The notes: generated from the sequence alone by a model not told the origin. Shown: positions 26,940-35,626, counted from the stretch's first letter. The stretch is DNA of 64,000 nt from Nocardia sp. NBC_00508 (GCF_036346875.1 NZ_CP107852.1:6758001-6822000), one strand, 5' to 3'. Numbers and translations: made by a program.

Positions 26940-27690
26940 GTGGCTTCACCAATTCGGGGAAGTAAAGTGCATCGATCGTCGCGGCGAGGTAGTCCGCGCC
27001 CGAGGTCCCTCCCGTGCCCGACCTGTCGCCGAGTTGTCTTTTTACTGTTTCCAGATGACGCTGTCGCCAGCCCCGCAGGTACATGTCGATACCGGAAAGC
27101 TGTTCGCAGATCTCGTATTCGACTCCGTGTCGGCAGGCATAGATCTGTTCGAAGACACGCAGCAGTTCCGGTGTGGTGTGGCGGCCCCGGCTCCAGTCCC
27201 GCTCCATATAACGGTCCGGCACCGGATAGCCACGCCGATGCAAATAGCGGATCAGCTCATCGAACAGGCTCGGCTCCGCGACATATCCAGGGGCAAGATT
27301 CTGCCAGCCTGGATGCCTTCGCCCGAGGAGGAATTCGAGGGCCCGGTACTGCTCGGAATACAGCCCGGAGGCTGATCCGAGGAACGGGCGAATCCGATGA
27401 AATGCATCCGGTGTCAGGGTGTCCAACACCGGCCATTGATCGTTCAGGAGAAGCAGTATTCGTTGTGCCCGAGCCAGAGCGGGCAACCCCGGCACGTTCC
27501 CTCGGAACGCCTCCCGTGCGACGTTCAGTTCGTGCAGCAGAAGTTTGAACCACAGCTCTGTGACCTGATGGAAGATGATGAACAGCATTTCGTCGTGCTG
27601 TTCCGGTCTGGTGCAGGGGCGCTGCGCACCCAGTAATTGATACAGCATCAGGTACTCGGCGTAGGCCGCCCTGCCCCGGTCAGTACCCAT
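26929..27690 (-). CDS. kynA: Tryptophan 2,3-dioxygenase
   Basis: 253 residues with the haem dioxygenase pattern. Near the N-terminus are YLMLYQLLGAQRP and DEMLFIIFHQVTELWFKLLLHEL, with the substrate-side His in FHQ. PFLGSASGLYSEQYRALEFLLG is the FGR-type substrate loop, and the haem-ligand His is in RGWRQRHLETVKRQLGDRSG. The glycine loop GTGGTSGADYL lies near the end. It oxidises L-tryptophan to N-formylkynurenine in the cytoplasm. It is encoded between a truncated aminotransferase and an amidohydrolase with overlapping ends. No kynureninase or 3-hydroxylase gene is nearby, so the operon may feed a specialised product and not NAD synthesis. Confidence 0.95.
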   Translation of the reverse strand: MGTDRGRAAYAEYLMLYQLLGAQRPCTRPEQHDEMLFIIFHQVTELWFKLLLHELNVAREAFRGNVPGLPALARAQRILLLLNDQWPVLDTLTPDAFHRIRPFLGSASGLYSEQYRALEFLLGRRHPGWQNLAPGYVAEPSLFDELIRYLHRRGYPVPDRYMERDWSRGRHTTPELLRVFEQIYACRHGVEYEICEQLSGIDMYLRGWRQRHLETVKRQLGDRSGTGGTSGADYLAATIDALYFPELVKPHAL

Positions 27691-28378
27691 GGCCTGCTCT
27701 GCTCATCCGGTGGAGTGCCTCCTGTAGCACAGGCAGCGACGGGCCCAGATACAGCCGGTAGCACAACGGCTCGTCATCACTGGTGGCGCTCCATCGGTCG
27801 ACACCCACCAACACGCCGGTCCCGGTCAAGCATTCGCGGCGGAACTGTGTCACCGAACCTCGCCGGCGTGCCCGGGGCAGTGGGACGCGCGCAAAAGGAG
27901 CGAACTCGCCGACCTGCGTTATGGTTTCTGGATATCCGAGTTCGCTGGACAGAAGCTCTCGTACTACGGCGCGTTTGTGGGTGTACTCCCGGCCCTGCTC
28001 GGCGAGATAGTTTTCGGATTCCGGGCTGGCCAGCCAGGTGGCCATTGCCTCCTGCAACGGGATTGCGCTGGCGAAACTCCGGTGGAACTGCCACTGATTC
28101 ACCAGTTCGTCCAGGGTGCGCGGATGAGCGGTCATCGCACCGATCCCCCAACCGCTGCAATGGAACTGTTTTCCCAGCGACCGCACCGCCAGCCAGCGCG
28201 ATGCAGGCGATTCCTCGAGCAGTAGGCGCAGCGCGGACGTGGGCGTTCGCCGCAGGTCATGCGCGCCGAAATACGCATCATCCAGCAGGATCGCCGACCC
28301 AGCTGTACGTGCCGCGGCGAGTGCCCGCCGAACAAGATCGGGCCGCCAGTTGGCACCGGTGGGATTGTGCTGCGCGTT
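27680..28378 (-). pseudogene. Class I/II PLP aminotransferase, N-terminus lost at a rearrangement
   Basis: The remaining frame begins at AQHNPTGANWRPDLVRRAL (NPTG substrate motif). It includes ILLDDAYFGAH (PLP-phenol Asp/Tyr region), the Schiff-base Lys in RSLGKQFHCSGWGIG, and a complete C-terminal domain ending RMSRAGHGY. About 150-180 N-terminal residues are missing. Upstream of 28378 the sequence abruptly becomes a 40-base piece of the IS3-family orfA and a TetR gene remnant on the other strand. It overlaps tryptophan 2,3-dioxygenase by 11 bases and was probably a kynurenine- or tryptophan-linked transaminase. Confidence 0.85.
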
Positions 28379-28418
28379 GAGCTGCGGGCGGCGAAACGGC
28401 GAATCCGGTTGCTGGAGC
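28379..28418. repeat. 40-base exact fragment of the IS3-family orfA
   Basis: These 40 bases match positions 9444-9483 of the intact IS3 copy (and the same place in copy 2) without mismatch. They code AAKRRIRLLE in the same phase. They form the junction between an aminotransferase remnant and a TetR remnant, a scar of an older IS event. Confidence 0.9.
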
Positions 28419-28792
28419 CCGAGATCAGATCGCTCGCGAACGCCTCGCTCGGCGCGGATGAGGCGGCGCAAGCCTGGATGACACTGATCAGTTCGCGGCC
28501 AGACCAACTTCTGTTGTTCATCGAGTTTTGGTTGTACGCTCTACGCGAATCCGAACCTGCTGCCCAGCGTATGTCCCGGTCGCTGGCGGAATTCGATGAA
28601 CAGATTGAGTCGGCTATTGCCGATGGGTTCGTCACTCGGTCACTTAAAGCTCAAGAAGCGCGTTATACTGCGCGGTCGATCATTGCGCTGTATCGAGGCG
28701 CTGCTATGACTTTCGCGCTCGGCCAGGGGCCAGGATCGGACAAATGGCTGGCCGGATCCACGCGCCGCATATTCAACAGACCACGTTTTTAA
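28419..28792 (+). pseudogene. TetR-family regulator, C-terminal half only
   Basis: The frame after the IS scar reads EIRSLANASLGADEAAQAW, then LLLFIEFWLYALRESEPAA and ends RRIFNRPRF. This is the ligand-binding domain of a TetR regulator (the FxEFWxYALR helix is characteristic). The helix-turn-helix half is absent. The frame is fused in phase to the orfA scar but lacks a sensible start. It once probably regulated the neighbouring tryptophan operon or a lost gene. Confidence 0.8.
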
Positions 28793-28941
28793 CTTTCGCC
28801 TGGCCCATCCTGTCAAGTGTCGGAACGAATAAGATCGACACGTTCCTTGTTAGATTAATGCCTGCCGCTGTGCGCAGAAGCCAAATCGCGGCACAACGCG
28901 GCCACGCCGAGTCCATGACGACGGCCCAGTTTACGAGCGGT

Positions 28942-29022
28942 TCAGGACGGGCCCCTTCCAGGCATGGCCAGGATGGCGCGGGCATTGGTTCCGGTCATTC
29001 CGAACGACGATGCGGCCCGATA
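28942..29022 (-). pseudogene. Ketosynthase C-terminal remnant
   Basis: The minus strand reads YRAASSFGMTGTNARAILA, then MPGRGPS and a stop at 28942. SSFGMTGTNAxAI is the end signature of PKS/FAS ketosynthase domains. Only about 27 residues remain; upstream sequence is unrelated. The stretch 28793-28941 holds nothing I can support. Confidence 0.65.
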
Positions 29023-29046
29023 CCAGAAGTCCTCGTCTCGTTACGG

Positions 29047-29445
29047 TCACGGTCGCAGTGGCTCGCGGCGAGGCCGGACGACCCGGCGTGTGATTCTCCA
29101 GCCTCCGACGGCCCGTTCGACGCTGTCCTCGTAGGTGACGCTACCGAAGGAGCCGCCCGCCATGACGCCGAGCCCCTTCGACACAACGTGGACCGTTCCG
29201 TCCGGCGCTTCGTCAACCACGATGTTCGTGACGTGGTGGGCTACCGGGTTAGCTTCACCTAACGCCAGAGCGGCCTCGCGGTACGCGCTCAACCCAACAA
29301 GGACGCCGCCACCCAAGGCGCTCACGTCGTATATGACGCCCTCCGCAAACAGTGTGTGTAACCCGTCGAAATCGCCGCGGTCTGCCAGATGCCCATGCAA
29401 GTTGATCAAGTCTGTGATGGCGAGCCGGTCTTCAGGAGTCAACAT
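29047..29445 (-). CDS. Nuclear transport factor 2/SnoaL-like protein
   Basis: 132 residues from ATG 29445, chosen because GGAAGG lies 8 bases before it; an ATG at 29463 touches an operator-like repeat and lacks a Shine-Dalgarno sequence. The sequence fits the cone-shaped NTF2 fold: DRLAITDLINLHGHLADRGD, FDGLHTLFAEGVIYDVSA, VAHHVTNIVV, and WRITRRVVRPRREP at the end. Members include ring-hydroxylating dioxygenase beta-like, steroid isomerase and SnoaL cyclase enzymes as well as binding proteins. It is divergent from a TetR gene that probably controls it. The substrate is unknown. Confidence 0.8.
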   Translation of the reverse strand: MLTPEDRLAITDLINLHGHLADRGDFDGLHTLFAEGVIYDVSALGGGVLVGLSAYREAALALGEANPVAHHVTNIVVDEAPDGTVHVVSKGLGVMAGGSFGSVTYEDSVERAVGGWRITRRVVRPRREPLRP

Positions 29446-29463
29446 TGTTGGACCTTCCAGCAT

Positions 29464-29522
29464 CTATTCGGGGAGATCCCCACTTACGTACCGGTACCAT
29501 AATCGGGGATGTCCCCGAATAG
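29464..29522. promoter_or_regulatory. Paired operator between divergent NTF2-like and TetR genes
   Basis: CTATTCGGGG (29464-29473) and CCCCGAATAG (29513-29522) are perfect inverted repeats. Each also forms a smaller palindrome: GGGGAGATCCCC (29470-29481) and GGGGATGTCCCC (29505-29516). The second overlaps the TetR start codon at 29509. This strongly suggests TetR autoregulation and co-regulation of the divergent gene. Confidence 0.75.
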
Positions 29523-30084
29523 CAAGCGCGGGCCCAGGTCCGACGCATCGCGCAACATCATCCGGCTCCTCGTCAGTGCCCGAGAGCTCATGGCCGAGAC
29601 CGGCAACGAGGTCGCGCTCGATGAGGTCGCACGACGCGCCGGCGTCGGAAATGCCACGCTGTACCGCCACTTCCCAACCCGCGCGGATCTGCTCGCCGCC
29701 GTCTACGCCGACGAGGTGGTGGCCCTCTGTCGCTCCGGCACGGCGCTGGCCGACGCTGCCTCGCCGCTCGACGCGCTTTTCACCTGGCTCGATGAATTCG
29801 TCGTGCACGTCGCGACGAAACGGCCGCTCGCGCTGGCCGCGACCGAGGCTCCCAGCAGCCGTCGGGCGCCACTTTTCGAACGGTGGCATGCTTCGATCAT
29901 TGCCACCGCCAGCGACCTCGTACAGCGCGCCCGACCGGAGCTGCGGCCGGACGTCACGGTGACCGACGTGTTGGCACTGGCCAGCGGTGCGGCCCTTGCC
30001 ACCGACGCCGAACACGCACGCCGCCTGGTCGCACTGCTGCGCACCGGATTGGCTGCCCGAACAGCTCATGCTGCCGAGGATTGA
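29509..30084 (+). CDS. TetR-family transcriptional regulator
   Basis: 191 residues with an N-terminal HTH, VALDEVARRAGVGNATLYRHFPTRADLLAAVY (about residues 38-69), and a helical C-terminal domain. The start is ATG 29509, which lies inside a GGGGATGTCCCC palindrome, so binding there would block its own transcription. It is divergent from the NTF2-like gene, the most likely target. The last residues (AARTAHAAED) are followed by decayed sequence. Confidence 0.93.
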   Translation: MSPNSKRGPRSDASRNIIRLLVSARELMAETGNEVALDEVARRAGVGNATLYRHFPTRADLLAAVYADEVVALCRSGTALADAASPLDALFTWLDEFVVHVATKRPLALAATEAPSSRRAPLFERWHASIIATASDLVQRARPELRPDVTVTDVLALASGAALATDAEHARRLVALLRTGLAARTAHAAED

Positions 30085-30096
30085 CGTAAGCCACCA

Positions 30097-30300
30097 TTAA
30101 ACGATTCGAGTGCGCAGTTCGCGTTTGAGGACCTTGCCGTAGCTGCTTTTCGGCAACATCTCGATGAACTCGTAGCGTTTCGGCCGCTTGAATCGTGCGA
30201 TACGTTTCAGTCGAGTTCGTCGGCCGACACGTTCCCGACCATGAACACGACGACGATCTCGCCCCAGTCCGGGTACGGCGCGCCGAGCACATCCTGGTGG
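30097..30300 (-). pseudogene. Acyl-CoA synthetase/AMP-ligase C-terminal remnant
   Basis: The end of an ANL-superfamily enzyme is recognisable: RIARFKRPKRYEFIEMLPKS followed by YGKVLKRELRTRIV, containing the catalytic Lys near the C-terminus. The preceding segment DVLGAPYPDWGEIVVVFMVG lies in another frame, so there is a frameshift near 30210. The N-terminal four fifths are gone. Confidence 0.85.
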
Positions 30301-30712
30301 CGTCGGCGACCAAACGCTTTGCCGAACACGGTTCCGGAAGACGACTTTCGCGGACATCGTGGATTACATCGAGCATCAGCCACGGATCGATCTCTTGGCA
30401 TTTCGGCAACAAGCACGGACTGCTCCAGTGCGGTGATCGACACCATGATGACGACGATCGAGGATCAAACCGAGCAGGTCACCGGCCTCGATGGGGCGAT
30501 TGCGTGCGCGATCGACTTCATTCGCCAGGCCAACGCCCGTCTGCTCATCACTCTCGCTGCCGACGCCGTGGAACCCGAATCGCCGGTGCAACCCGTTCTA
30601 TGCAAACCTGCACGCGAACCTGCGCAAGTGGGCGACCACCTGGACGGCTGGCATTGCCCTGCCGCCAGGAGTGCGCCGCGACGAGGTTTCGCGTCGTCAG
30701 TCGGCCGAAGGA
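30284..30712 (+). pseudogene. TetR-family regulator with several frameshifts
   Basis: Pieces appear in different frames: ASATKRFAEHG, then RKTTFADIVDY, then SISHGSISWHFGNKHGLLQC (recognition helix), then VIDTMMTTIEDQTEQVTGLD, and NLRKWATTWTAGIALPPGVR near the end. In order they rebuild a TetR regulator. At least three frame changes show long decay. Its 5' end overlaps the AMP-ligase remnant on the other strand. Confidence 0.75.
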
Positions 30713-30754
30713 GAGGGACTTGGGCAGCTATTCCGCACAGCCTCCTCTTCACCT

Positions 30755-31165
30755 TCAGTCGCAGTGGCCCTTGCCGATGAACCCGTCTTCGCCGCTGCCG
30801 ATCCAGCCGACCCAGACGATGCACTGCCCCTTCGCGGCGATGCGCACCGGACCCGCGTACCAGGTGAAATCGCCCGATTCGGCGACGTCGTTGTAGACGT
30901 CCTTCTCCAGCGATATGCCAGCCCCCATCCGCTCAGCTGCTCCGCGGTGGTTCCGCACGGTGACAACACACTTCTGATCACCGTTGTAGGTGAGGAAGAC
31001 GGTACCGTTCTTGAGCTCGTGCGAGTCGATCACCTTGTATCCGGCACCGCACATACCTTCTTCATAGGTTGCCGCGGACGCAGTGACTGGGAGGAAGGCC
31101 GTCAACCCGGCAGTGATTCCGAGTACGCCCGCACACGCGGCGATCGTCTTCTTAGCGTTGATCAT
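30755..31165 (-). CDS. Secreted spore-associated protein A-like protein
   Basis: 136 residues from ATG 31165, preceded by GAAGGGAAG. A classical signal peptide (KKTIAACAGVLGITAGLTAF, then LPVTASA) should be cleaved after ASA. The mature part of about 105 residues matches the SapA family: MCGAGYKVIDSHELKNGTVF, QKCVVTVRN, FTWYAGPVRIAAKGQC and a C-terminal Cys. The four cysteines suggest disulphides. SapA was described from Streptomyces spore surfaces; the biochemical role is unknown. The C-terminal WVGWIGSGEDGFIGKGHCD is an extension over the Streptomyces form. It lies 40 bases downstream of the esterase gene on the same strand. Confidence 0.82.
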   Translation of the reverse strand: MINAKKTIAACAGVLGITAGLTAFLPVTASAATYEEGMCGAGYKVIDSHELKNGTVFLTYNGDQKCVVTVRNHRGAAERMGAGISLEKDVYNDVAESGDFTWYAGPVRIAAKGQCIVWVGWIGSGEDGFIGKGHCD

Positions 31166-31205
31166 GTAAAACTTCCCTTCTCGATGTGGCGTTTCGTTGC
31201 GCTTT

Positions 31206-32303
31206 TCAGTTCGTGTTGTCCAGTGCTGTGGCCATGGTGGGCCAGGACCGGGGTAGTTCGTCGGCCCAGTAGGGCCAGGAGTGAGTGCCGGTGAGCCGGA
31301 AGCTCTTTGTGGCTGGGATATGCAGTTGAGTGAGCCGGTCGGCGAATTGGCGGGTGCAGGTGTCGGCGCCGGCCTCCAGCGGCCCCCCGTACAGGACCGC
31401 GTCGCGCAGTTCGGGGTTGCCCGGCACATCGTGCTCACCGGGCAGTCCGCTGCCGGACGAGAGGTAGATCGCGGTGCCGCGCAAGGCATCCGCGTGCACC
31501 GCCGGGTCGTGGGCCCGCCAATCCGGGTCGTTGTGTTTGCCGAACATGTTGTTCGAGTCGCCACCCCAGGTTTCCACTATCGCGCGAGCCTGCGCCTGCC
31601 CGAGCTCAGAGCTCAGCAGATAGCACCCGCTGTGCGCGGCAACCGCCTTATACAAGCCGGGTGTCCGTGTCGCCAGCATCATCGCGGCCTCGGCTCCCAT
31701 CGAGACCCCCTGGATCGCGTTGCGGCCGTTACCGTTGAAGCGCGCCTCGATCAGCGGCGGCAGCTCCCGGGTCAGGAACGTCTCCCATTTGTTCGTGCCG
31801 AGCACGCGGTCGCGATGCTGCCAGTCGGTGTAGTAGCTGGCCGCGCCGCCGGTGGTCAGCACCACGTTCACGTTCTTGTCCGCAAAAAATCCCACAGCGC
31901 CGCCGTGCTCGGCCCAGCCGCTGTTGTCGTTCTCCGCGTTGCGGCCATCGAGCATGTACACCGTCGGGCGGGATTTGCTCTGATCGGCGGGCAGCAGCAC
32001 CTGCACCTGCACGAGGCGGCCCATCGCCGGTGAGGCCACATACACCCGCAGCCAGCGATCGCTGATCGGCTCGATGTGATCGATCACAGGCGGACCCGGC
32101 AAGTACGTGCCCTCCGGCGGCGGCTCGGAGTTTCCTGAGGACCCCGAACTCGGTGGTGGTGTCAGCGGTTCCGCACACGCTGGCAAGGGCGCGAGCACTG
32201 CCACACCCAGCAGCACTGCGACCGTTGCGACGATCTCGACATCCCGGCGCCTTGACCGACGGCGAACACGGCGGAACCGGATCCGAAATTGCTGCGTGGT
32301 CAA
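31206..32303 (-). CDS. Secreted antigen-85-type esterase/mycolyltransferase-like protein
   Basis: 365 residues. An Arg-rich N-terminus and hydrophobic segment (VEIVATVAVLLGVAVLAPLP, then ACAEP) form a signal peptide. A Pro/Ser linker and an alpha/beta-hydrolase of the esterase-D/Ag85 type follow. The nucleophile Ser is in GVSMGAEAAMML and the catalytic His in GTHSWPYWADEL. LPADQSKSRPTVYMLDGRNA matches the oxyanion region of mycolyltransferases. Such enzymes transfer mycolates to trehalose or arabinogalactan at the cell envelope. The printed start is TTG at 32303; the exact start is uncertain. A palindrome lies upstream (32330-32343). Confidence 0.88.
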   Translation of the reverse strand: MTTQQFRIRFRRVRRRSRRRDVEIVATVAVLLGVAVLAPLPACAEPLTPPPSSGSSGNSEPPPEGTYLPGPPVIDHIEPISDRWLRVYVASPAMGRLVQVQVLLPADQSKSRPTVYMLDGRNAENDNSGWAEHGGAVGFFADKNVNVVLTTGGAASYYTDWQHRDRVLGTNKWETFLTRELPPLIEARFNGNGRNAIQGVSMGAEAAMMLATRTPGLYKAVAAHSGCYLLSSELGQAQARAIVETWGGDSNNMFGKHNDPDWRAHDPAVHADALRGTAIYLSSGSGLPGEHDVPGNPELRDAVLYGGPLEAGADTCTRQFADRLTQLHIPATKSFRLTGTHSWPYWADELPRSWPTMATALDNTN

Positions 32304-32329
32304 ACATGGCCCCTAACCTGTAGATTATG

Positions 32330-32343
32330 CCGTTAAATAACGG
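32330..32343. promoter_or_regulatory. Palindrome upstream of the esterase gene
   Basis: CCGTTA and TAACGG are separated by AA, giving a 14-bp near-perfect palindrome 27 bases upstream of the esterase start. It may be an operator for the esterase/SapA-like unit. Confidence 0.4.
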
Positions 32344-32878
32344 CCCGCTAGCGAGCGTAATAGGGTGGCGCGTTGAATCAACGCCGGCTTGAGGCACGAT
32401 CGAGGAGCGATGCTTCATGATCGCGGCCTCGCGTAGGCATACCCGAGCTGCCGCTGCACACCAAATGGTCCCAACCCGTAAGGATCAACTCGGACCAAGT
32501 GCCGCCCAAATCCAAATGGCAAACAGCACGACATGAAAAGCGCTGGCCACCAACAAACTCCGTCGCGCGAGGGCTCAGAACTTGGCGACCCGGCGTTATC
32601 GGGGCCTCATTGACAAGATCGGCTCGCGCAGCGCTGCTCGGCAGCCGTGCCGGATGCGCAGGGGCCGGATCAGGATCGTTTGGGAGACAGCGTCTTCGAG
32701 CTAGTGGAAGTCCTGAAACGGTTCGCAGGTCAGTGAGGTGGCTGTTGTCCAGCTAACCGGTCACCGAATCTCGCTCGGCGCTCGGCTGGCGGAGAAGAGA
32801 GTCGCCCTGCAGATCGACACTACCTCATGCGAGAACATTGTTATCGAAACGGAACGCCTGACAGAATCGAGAACCGCT
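32344..32878. other. Intergenic region, no gene supported
   Basis: 535 bases. Short open frames occur, and the stretch ending near 32736 (FELVEVLKRFAGQ) looks like the tail of a lost helical protein, but no family can be named. It probably contains the promoter of the epimerase-like gene at 32879. Confidence 0.4.
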
Positions 32879-33810
32879 ATGTCCCTGCACGTCGTCGTCG
32901 GAGCCGGACCCGTCGGATCGGCCACCGCACTACTGCTGGCAGAGCGGGGCGACGACGTTCGCCTACTAACCCGCAGCGGATCCGGGCCCGAGCATCCGCG
33001 CATCGCACGCATCCGGGTCGACGCCACCGACGCCTCAGCGCTCATGGCCCGGTGTGCGGGAGCCACCGCGATCCATCAGTGCGCCGGGCTAGAATACGCC
33101 CAATGGGCCACCGGTTTCCCGCCACTCATCCACGCCGCGATCAGCGCAGCGGAAGCCTCCGGCGCGCTACTGCTCACCGTCGGAAACCTTTATGGCTATG
33201 GCGAATTCGACGATCCGGTGGACGAATCACATCCGCTGCACCCCAACTCGGTCAAGGGGCGGGTGCGCGCTGATTTATGGAACGAGGCCCTTGCCGCGCA
33301 TAGGGACGGCCGCATCCGTACCGCGGAGGTACGCGGATCCGACTACCTGGGGGCCGGAGCCAACTCGACCTTCACGGCCGTGGTCTTGCCCGCAGTGACG
33401 ACGGGCAAGACCGTGCTGTTTCCCGGCGACCCAGACGCTCCGCACAGCTGGACAGCCATCGGCGACGTGGCACGCACCCTCATCACGGTAGCCGATGACG
33501 AAACATCCTGGGGCAGAGCGTGGCACGTGCCCACAGCGGCTCCAATGTCGGTCCGCGCCCTCGCCGGCCTGACCGCCACCCTCGCGGCCGCATCCCCAGC
33601 ACGAGTCCGCCGCATGCCGTCGGCACTACTGGGGCCGCCGGTCTGCTCAATGCCGACGCCCGTGAGATACGTGAGTTGCGCTACCAGTTCGACCATCCGT
33701 TCGTGGTGGACTCCACGGCCGCGACCAAGAAGTTCGGTATCGAGCCCACCCCGACCCGAGCAGCGGTGCAGGCCACGCTCGAGGCCAGGAACTCCGCCCG
33801 GAGCTGGTGA
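32879..33810 (+). pseudogene. NAD-dependent epimerase/dehydratase-like SDR, frameshifted at a G4 run
   Basis: From ATG 32879 an atypical/extended SDR reads HVVVGAGPVGSATALLLAER (Rossmann), IHQCAGLEYAQWATGFP, GNLYGYGEFDDPVDE and GDVARTLITVA. The frame leaves homology after PSALLG. It resumes one frame over as AAGLLNADAREIRELRYQFD, then HPFVVDSTAATKKFGIEPTP, to a stop at 33810. Adding one G to the run at 33631-33634 joins both parts. Family length (about 310) would then be normal. Otherwise all features look intact, so this may be a sequence error and the gene functional. Confidence 0.85.
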
Positions 33811-34179
33811 TGCGGTGTCACGCGGAGCCGGATCTCAGCGCACGGTCGCCACGACCGCGGAAGGCCCCTCGGAGAACAACCGACCGGTGTCTGCCATTGA
33901 CCGAACGACTCAGAACACCCTCCTGATCCCGGTTGTCGCCCAAGCAGAGCGCTCCGGCGGGCGGATGGTGGCTTCAGTCGGAAGCACAACTCTATGCACC
34001 GAAAACCACTGTTAGCCGGGCGATAGGGACATTTAGAACTGCATAATGAGAATATCGAACTCGGCACCTATCGTACCGTGTCCCCTTCGAGCGCCGATCG
34101 AGGCTGAAGACGTCAAGCATGCGCCATTGAGCATGGCTATTCGTCAGCAGATCTTGCACTCTCGTTCCGTATCTCGGTA
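33811..34179. other. Non-coding stretch, nothing supported
   Basis: 369 bases between the epimerase-like gene and a permease remnant. It has no gene features on either strand and lower coding character than its flanks. Confidence 0.5.
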
Positions 34180-34350
34180 CTACAGAAAGATGCGGGTGTC
34201 GGAGATCAGCACAAGCACAGTGATATCGAGGAACATAGTGATCGAGATCGCGCCCATGGCTGCCATGGTGAACGCCGCGTTGCGAGCCGTGGGTTTCGGA
34301 AACGCGGGGACACCGTTGGAGATGGCTTCGGCGCCAGTGAGCGCGGTTCA
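34180..34350 (-). pseudogene. Amino-acid permease fragment
   Basis: The minus strand reads PAFPKPTARNAAFTMAAMGA, then ISITMFLDITVLVLISDTRI and a stop at 34180. The motif after a Pro/Arg/Asn loop followed by a membrane helix matches the sixth-helix region of APC-type amino-acid permeases. Only about 50 residues remain. Confidence 0.55.
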
Positions 34351-34467
34351 TCCGGACTAGCTAGACCGCCCGCAACACCAGAACGCCACCGCCGCGGCGC
34401 TGAGTCTGGCCAGTTCGGCGTGGATGTCGTAGTGGGTGCTCTCGGCAGGTGGATCCGGGCTGAGACA

Positions 34468-35517
34468 TCACGGACGCAGCAGTGCCTTGATCGAGCGACG
34501 CTGATCCATCGCGGCATATCCTCCCGCCACCGCGTCGAGGTCAAGCACCAGGTCAAAGACACGGCCGGGTTCGATCGAGCCATCCAATACCGACGGCAAC
34601 AACTCGGTGATGTAGTCGCGTGACGACGCCAGGCCTCCGCGAACGCTGATATTGGCAAGGAACAACTGCTGCACGGGCAGCTCAGGGCTTCCATGCGGAA
34701 GACCAACGTACCCGACTCGGCCGCCTGGCCGGGTCGCGTCGATGGCTTGCTGCAACGATTCCTTTGTCCCTACGCATTCCAATACCGCGTCCGCTCCTAC
34801 ACCACCGAGCAATTCCACCACCTGGGCCGCGCCATCAGCGCCGCGTTTGGTGACCACATCCGATGCGCCAAATACGCGGGCGAGTTTTTGACGTTCGGCG
34901 TGGCTGGACATCGCGATGACGCGTTCAGCACCCAAACGCCTAACCGCCAGCACGGCACACAGTCCCACCGCGCCATCGCCCACGACCGCCACCGTGCTAC
35001 CGCGCGTTACGCCCGCGCAGAGTGCCGCGTGGTATCCGGTACCCATCACGTCGCATAAGGCGAGCAGGTCAGGGATCAGCGCCGGGTCTGGCTGCTCAGG
35101 CAACGCGACCAGCGTGCCGTCGGCCATCGGCACGCGGACGGCCTCGCCTTGGCCGCCATCGACGAACAGTCCGTACTCGTCGGTGGCTCCCCAGTGCGCC
35201 CTGCGTGGGCAAAAGAACGGGACCCGGTTGCGGCAATGCACACAGATGCCATCGCTTGCATGCATTGGGGCGATGACGAACTGACCCGGGCGCACCGTGT
35301 CGATCTCGGCACCGATTTCTTCGACCACGCCGACAAACTCATGTCCCATCCGCGTCGGCTCAGGAACCTGCTGAATACCGCGGTAGGACCACAAGTCGGA
35401 ACCACAGACACAGGCTGCCACGACACGGACGATCGCGTCGGTCGGTCGCTCGATCCTCGGGTCTGGGACCTGCTCGATACGGACGTCTCGGGGGCCATGG
35501 AGTACTGCTGCTCGCAT
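34468..35517 (-). CDS. Zinc-dependent alcohol dehydrogenase (MDR family)
   Basis: 349 residues from ATG 35517, with a strong GAGGAGGAAAG just upstream. Catalytic zinc ligands are Cys in ACVCGSDLWSY, His-Glu in RMGHEFVGVVEE and a Cys near DLLALCDVMGTG. The NAD(P) fold is VAVVGDGAVGLCAVLAVRRLG. The structural-zinc lobe CVHCRNRVPFFC shows only three of four Cys in the usual spacing, so that site may be altered. It is the last gene of a four-gene operon with LuxC-like and LuxE-like enzymes, so it probably reduces the aldehyde they make, or oxidises an alcohol precursor. Confidence 0.9.
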   Translation of the reverse strand: MRAAVLHGPRDVRIEQVPDPRIERPTDAIVRVVAACVCGSDLWSYRGIQQVPEPTRMGHEFVGVVEEIGAEIDTVRPGQFVIAPMHASDGICVHCRNRVPFFCPRRAHWGATDEYGLFVDGGQGEAVRVPMADGTLVALPEQPDPALIPDLLALCDVMGTGYHAALCAGVTRGSTVAVVGDGAVGLCAVLAVRRLGAERVIAMSSHAERQKLARVFGASDVVTKRGADGAAQVVELLGGVGADAVLECVGTKESLQQAIDATRPGGRVGYVGLPHGSPELPVQQLFLANISVRGGLASSRDYITELLPSVLDGSIEPGRVFDLVLDLDAVAGGYAAMDQRRSIKALLRP

Positions 35518-35626
35518 CTTTCCTCCTCATGTCGATATCCACGAACGTTGCCGACTTCCGGTCGGTCGCACAGCGTTTGATCCATCCATCGCCAGAGGGC
35601 TCCGAGGCCGCGCCAGGCGGTCATGG

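Noticed and set aside
34206..34706. Minus-strand frame of 166 codons overlapping the alcohol dehydrogenase end
   Set aside because: Out of frame with the dehydrogenase and rich in Ser/Arg; the real signal in this area is a short permease remnant in a different frame.
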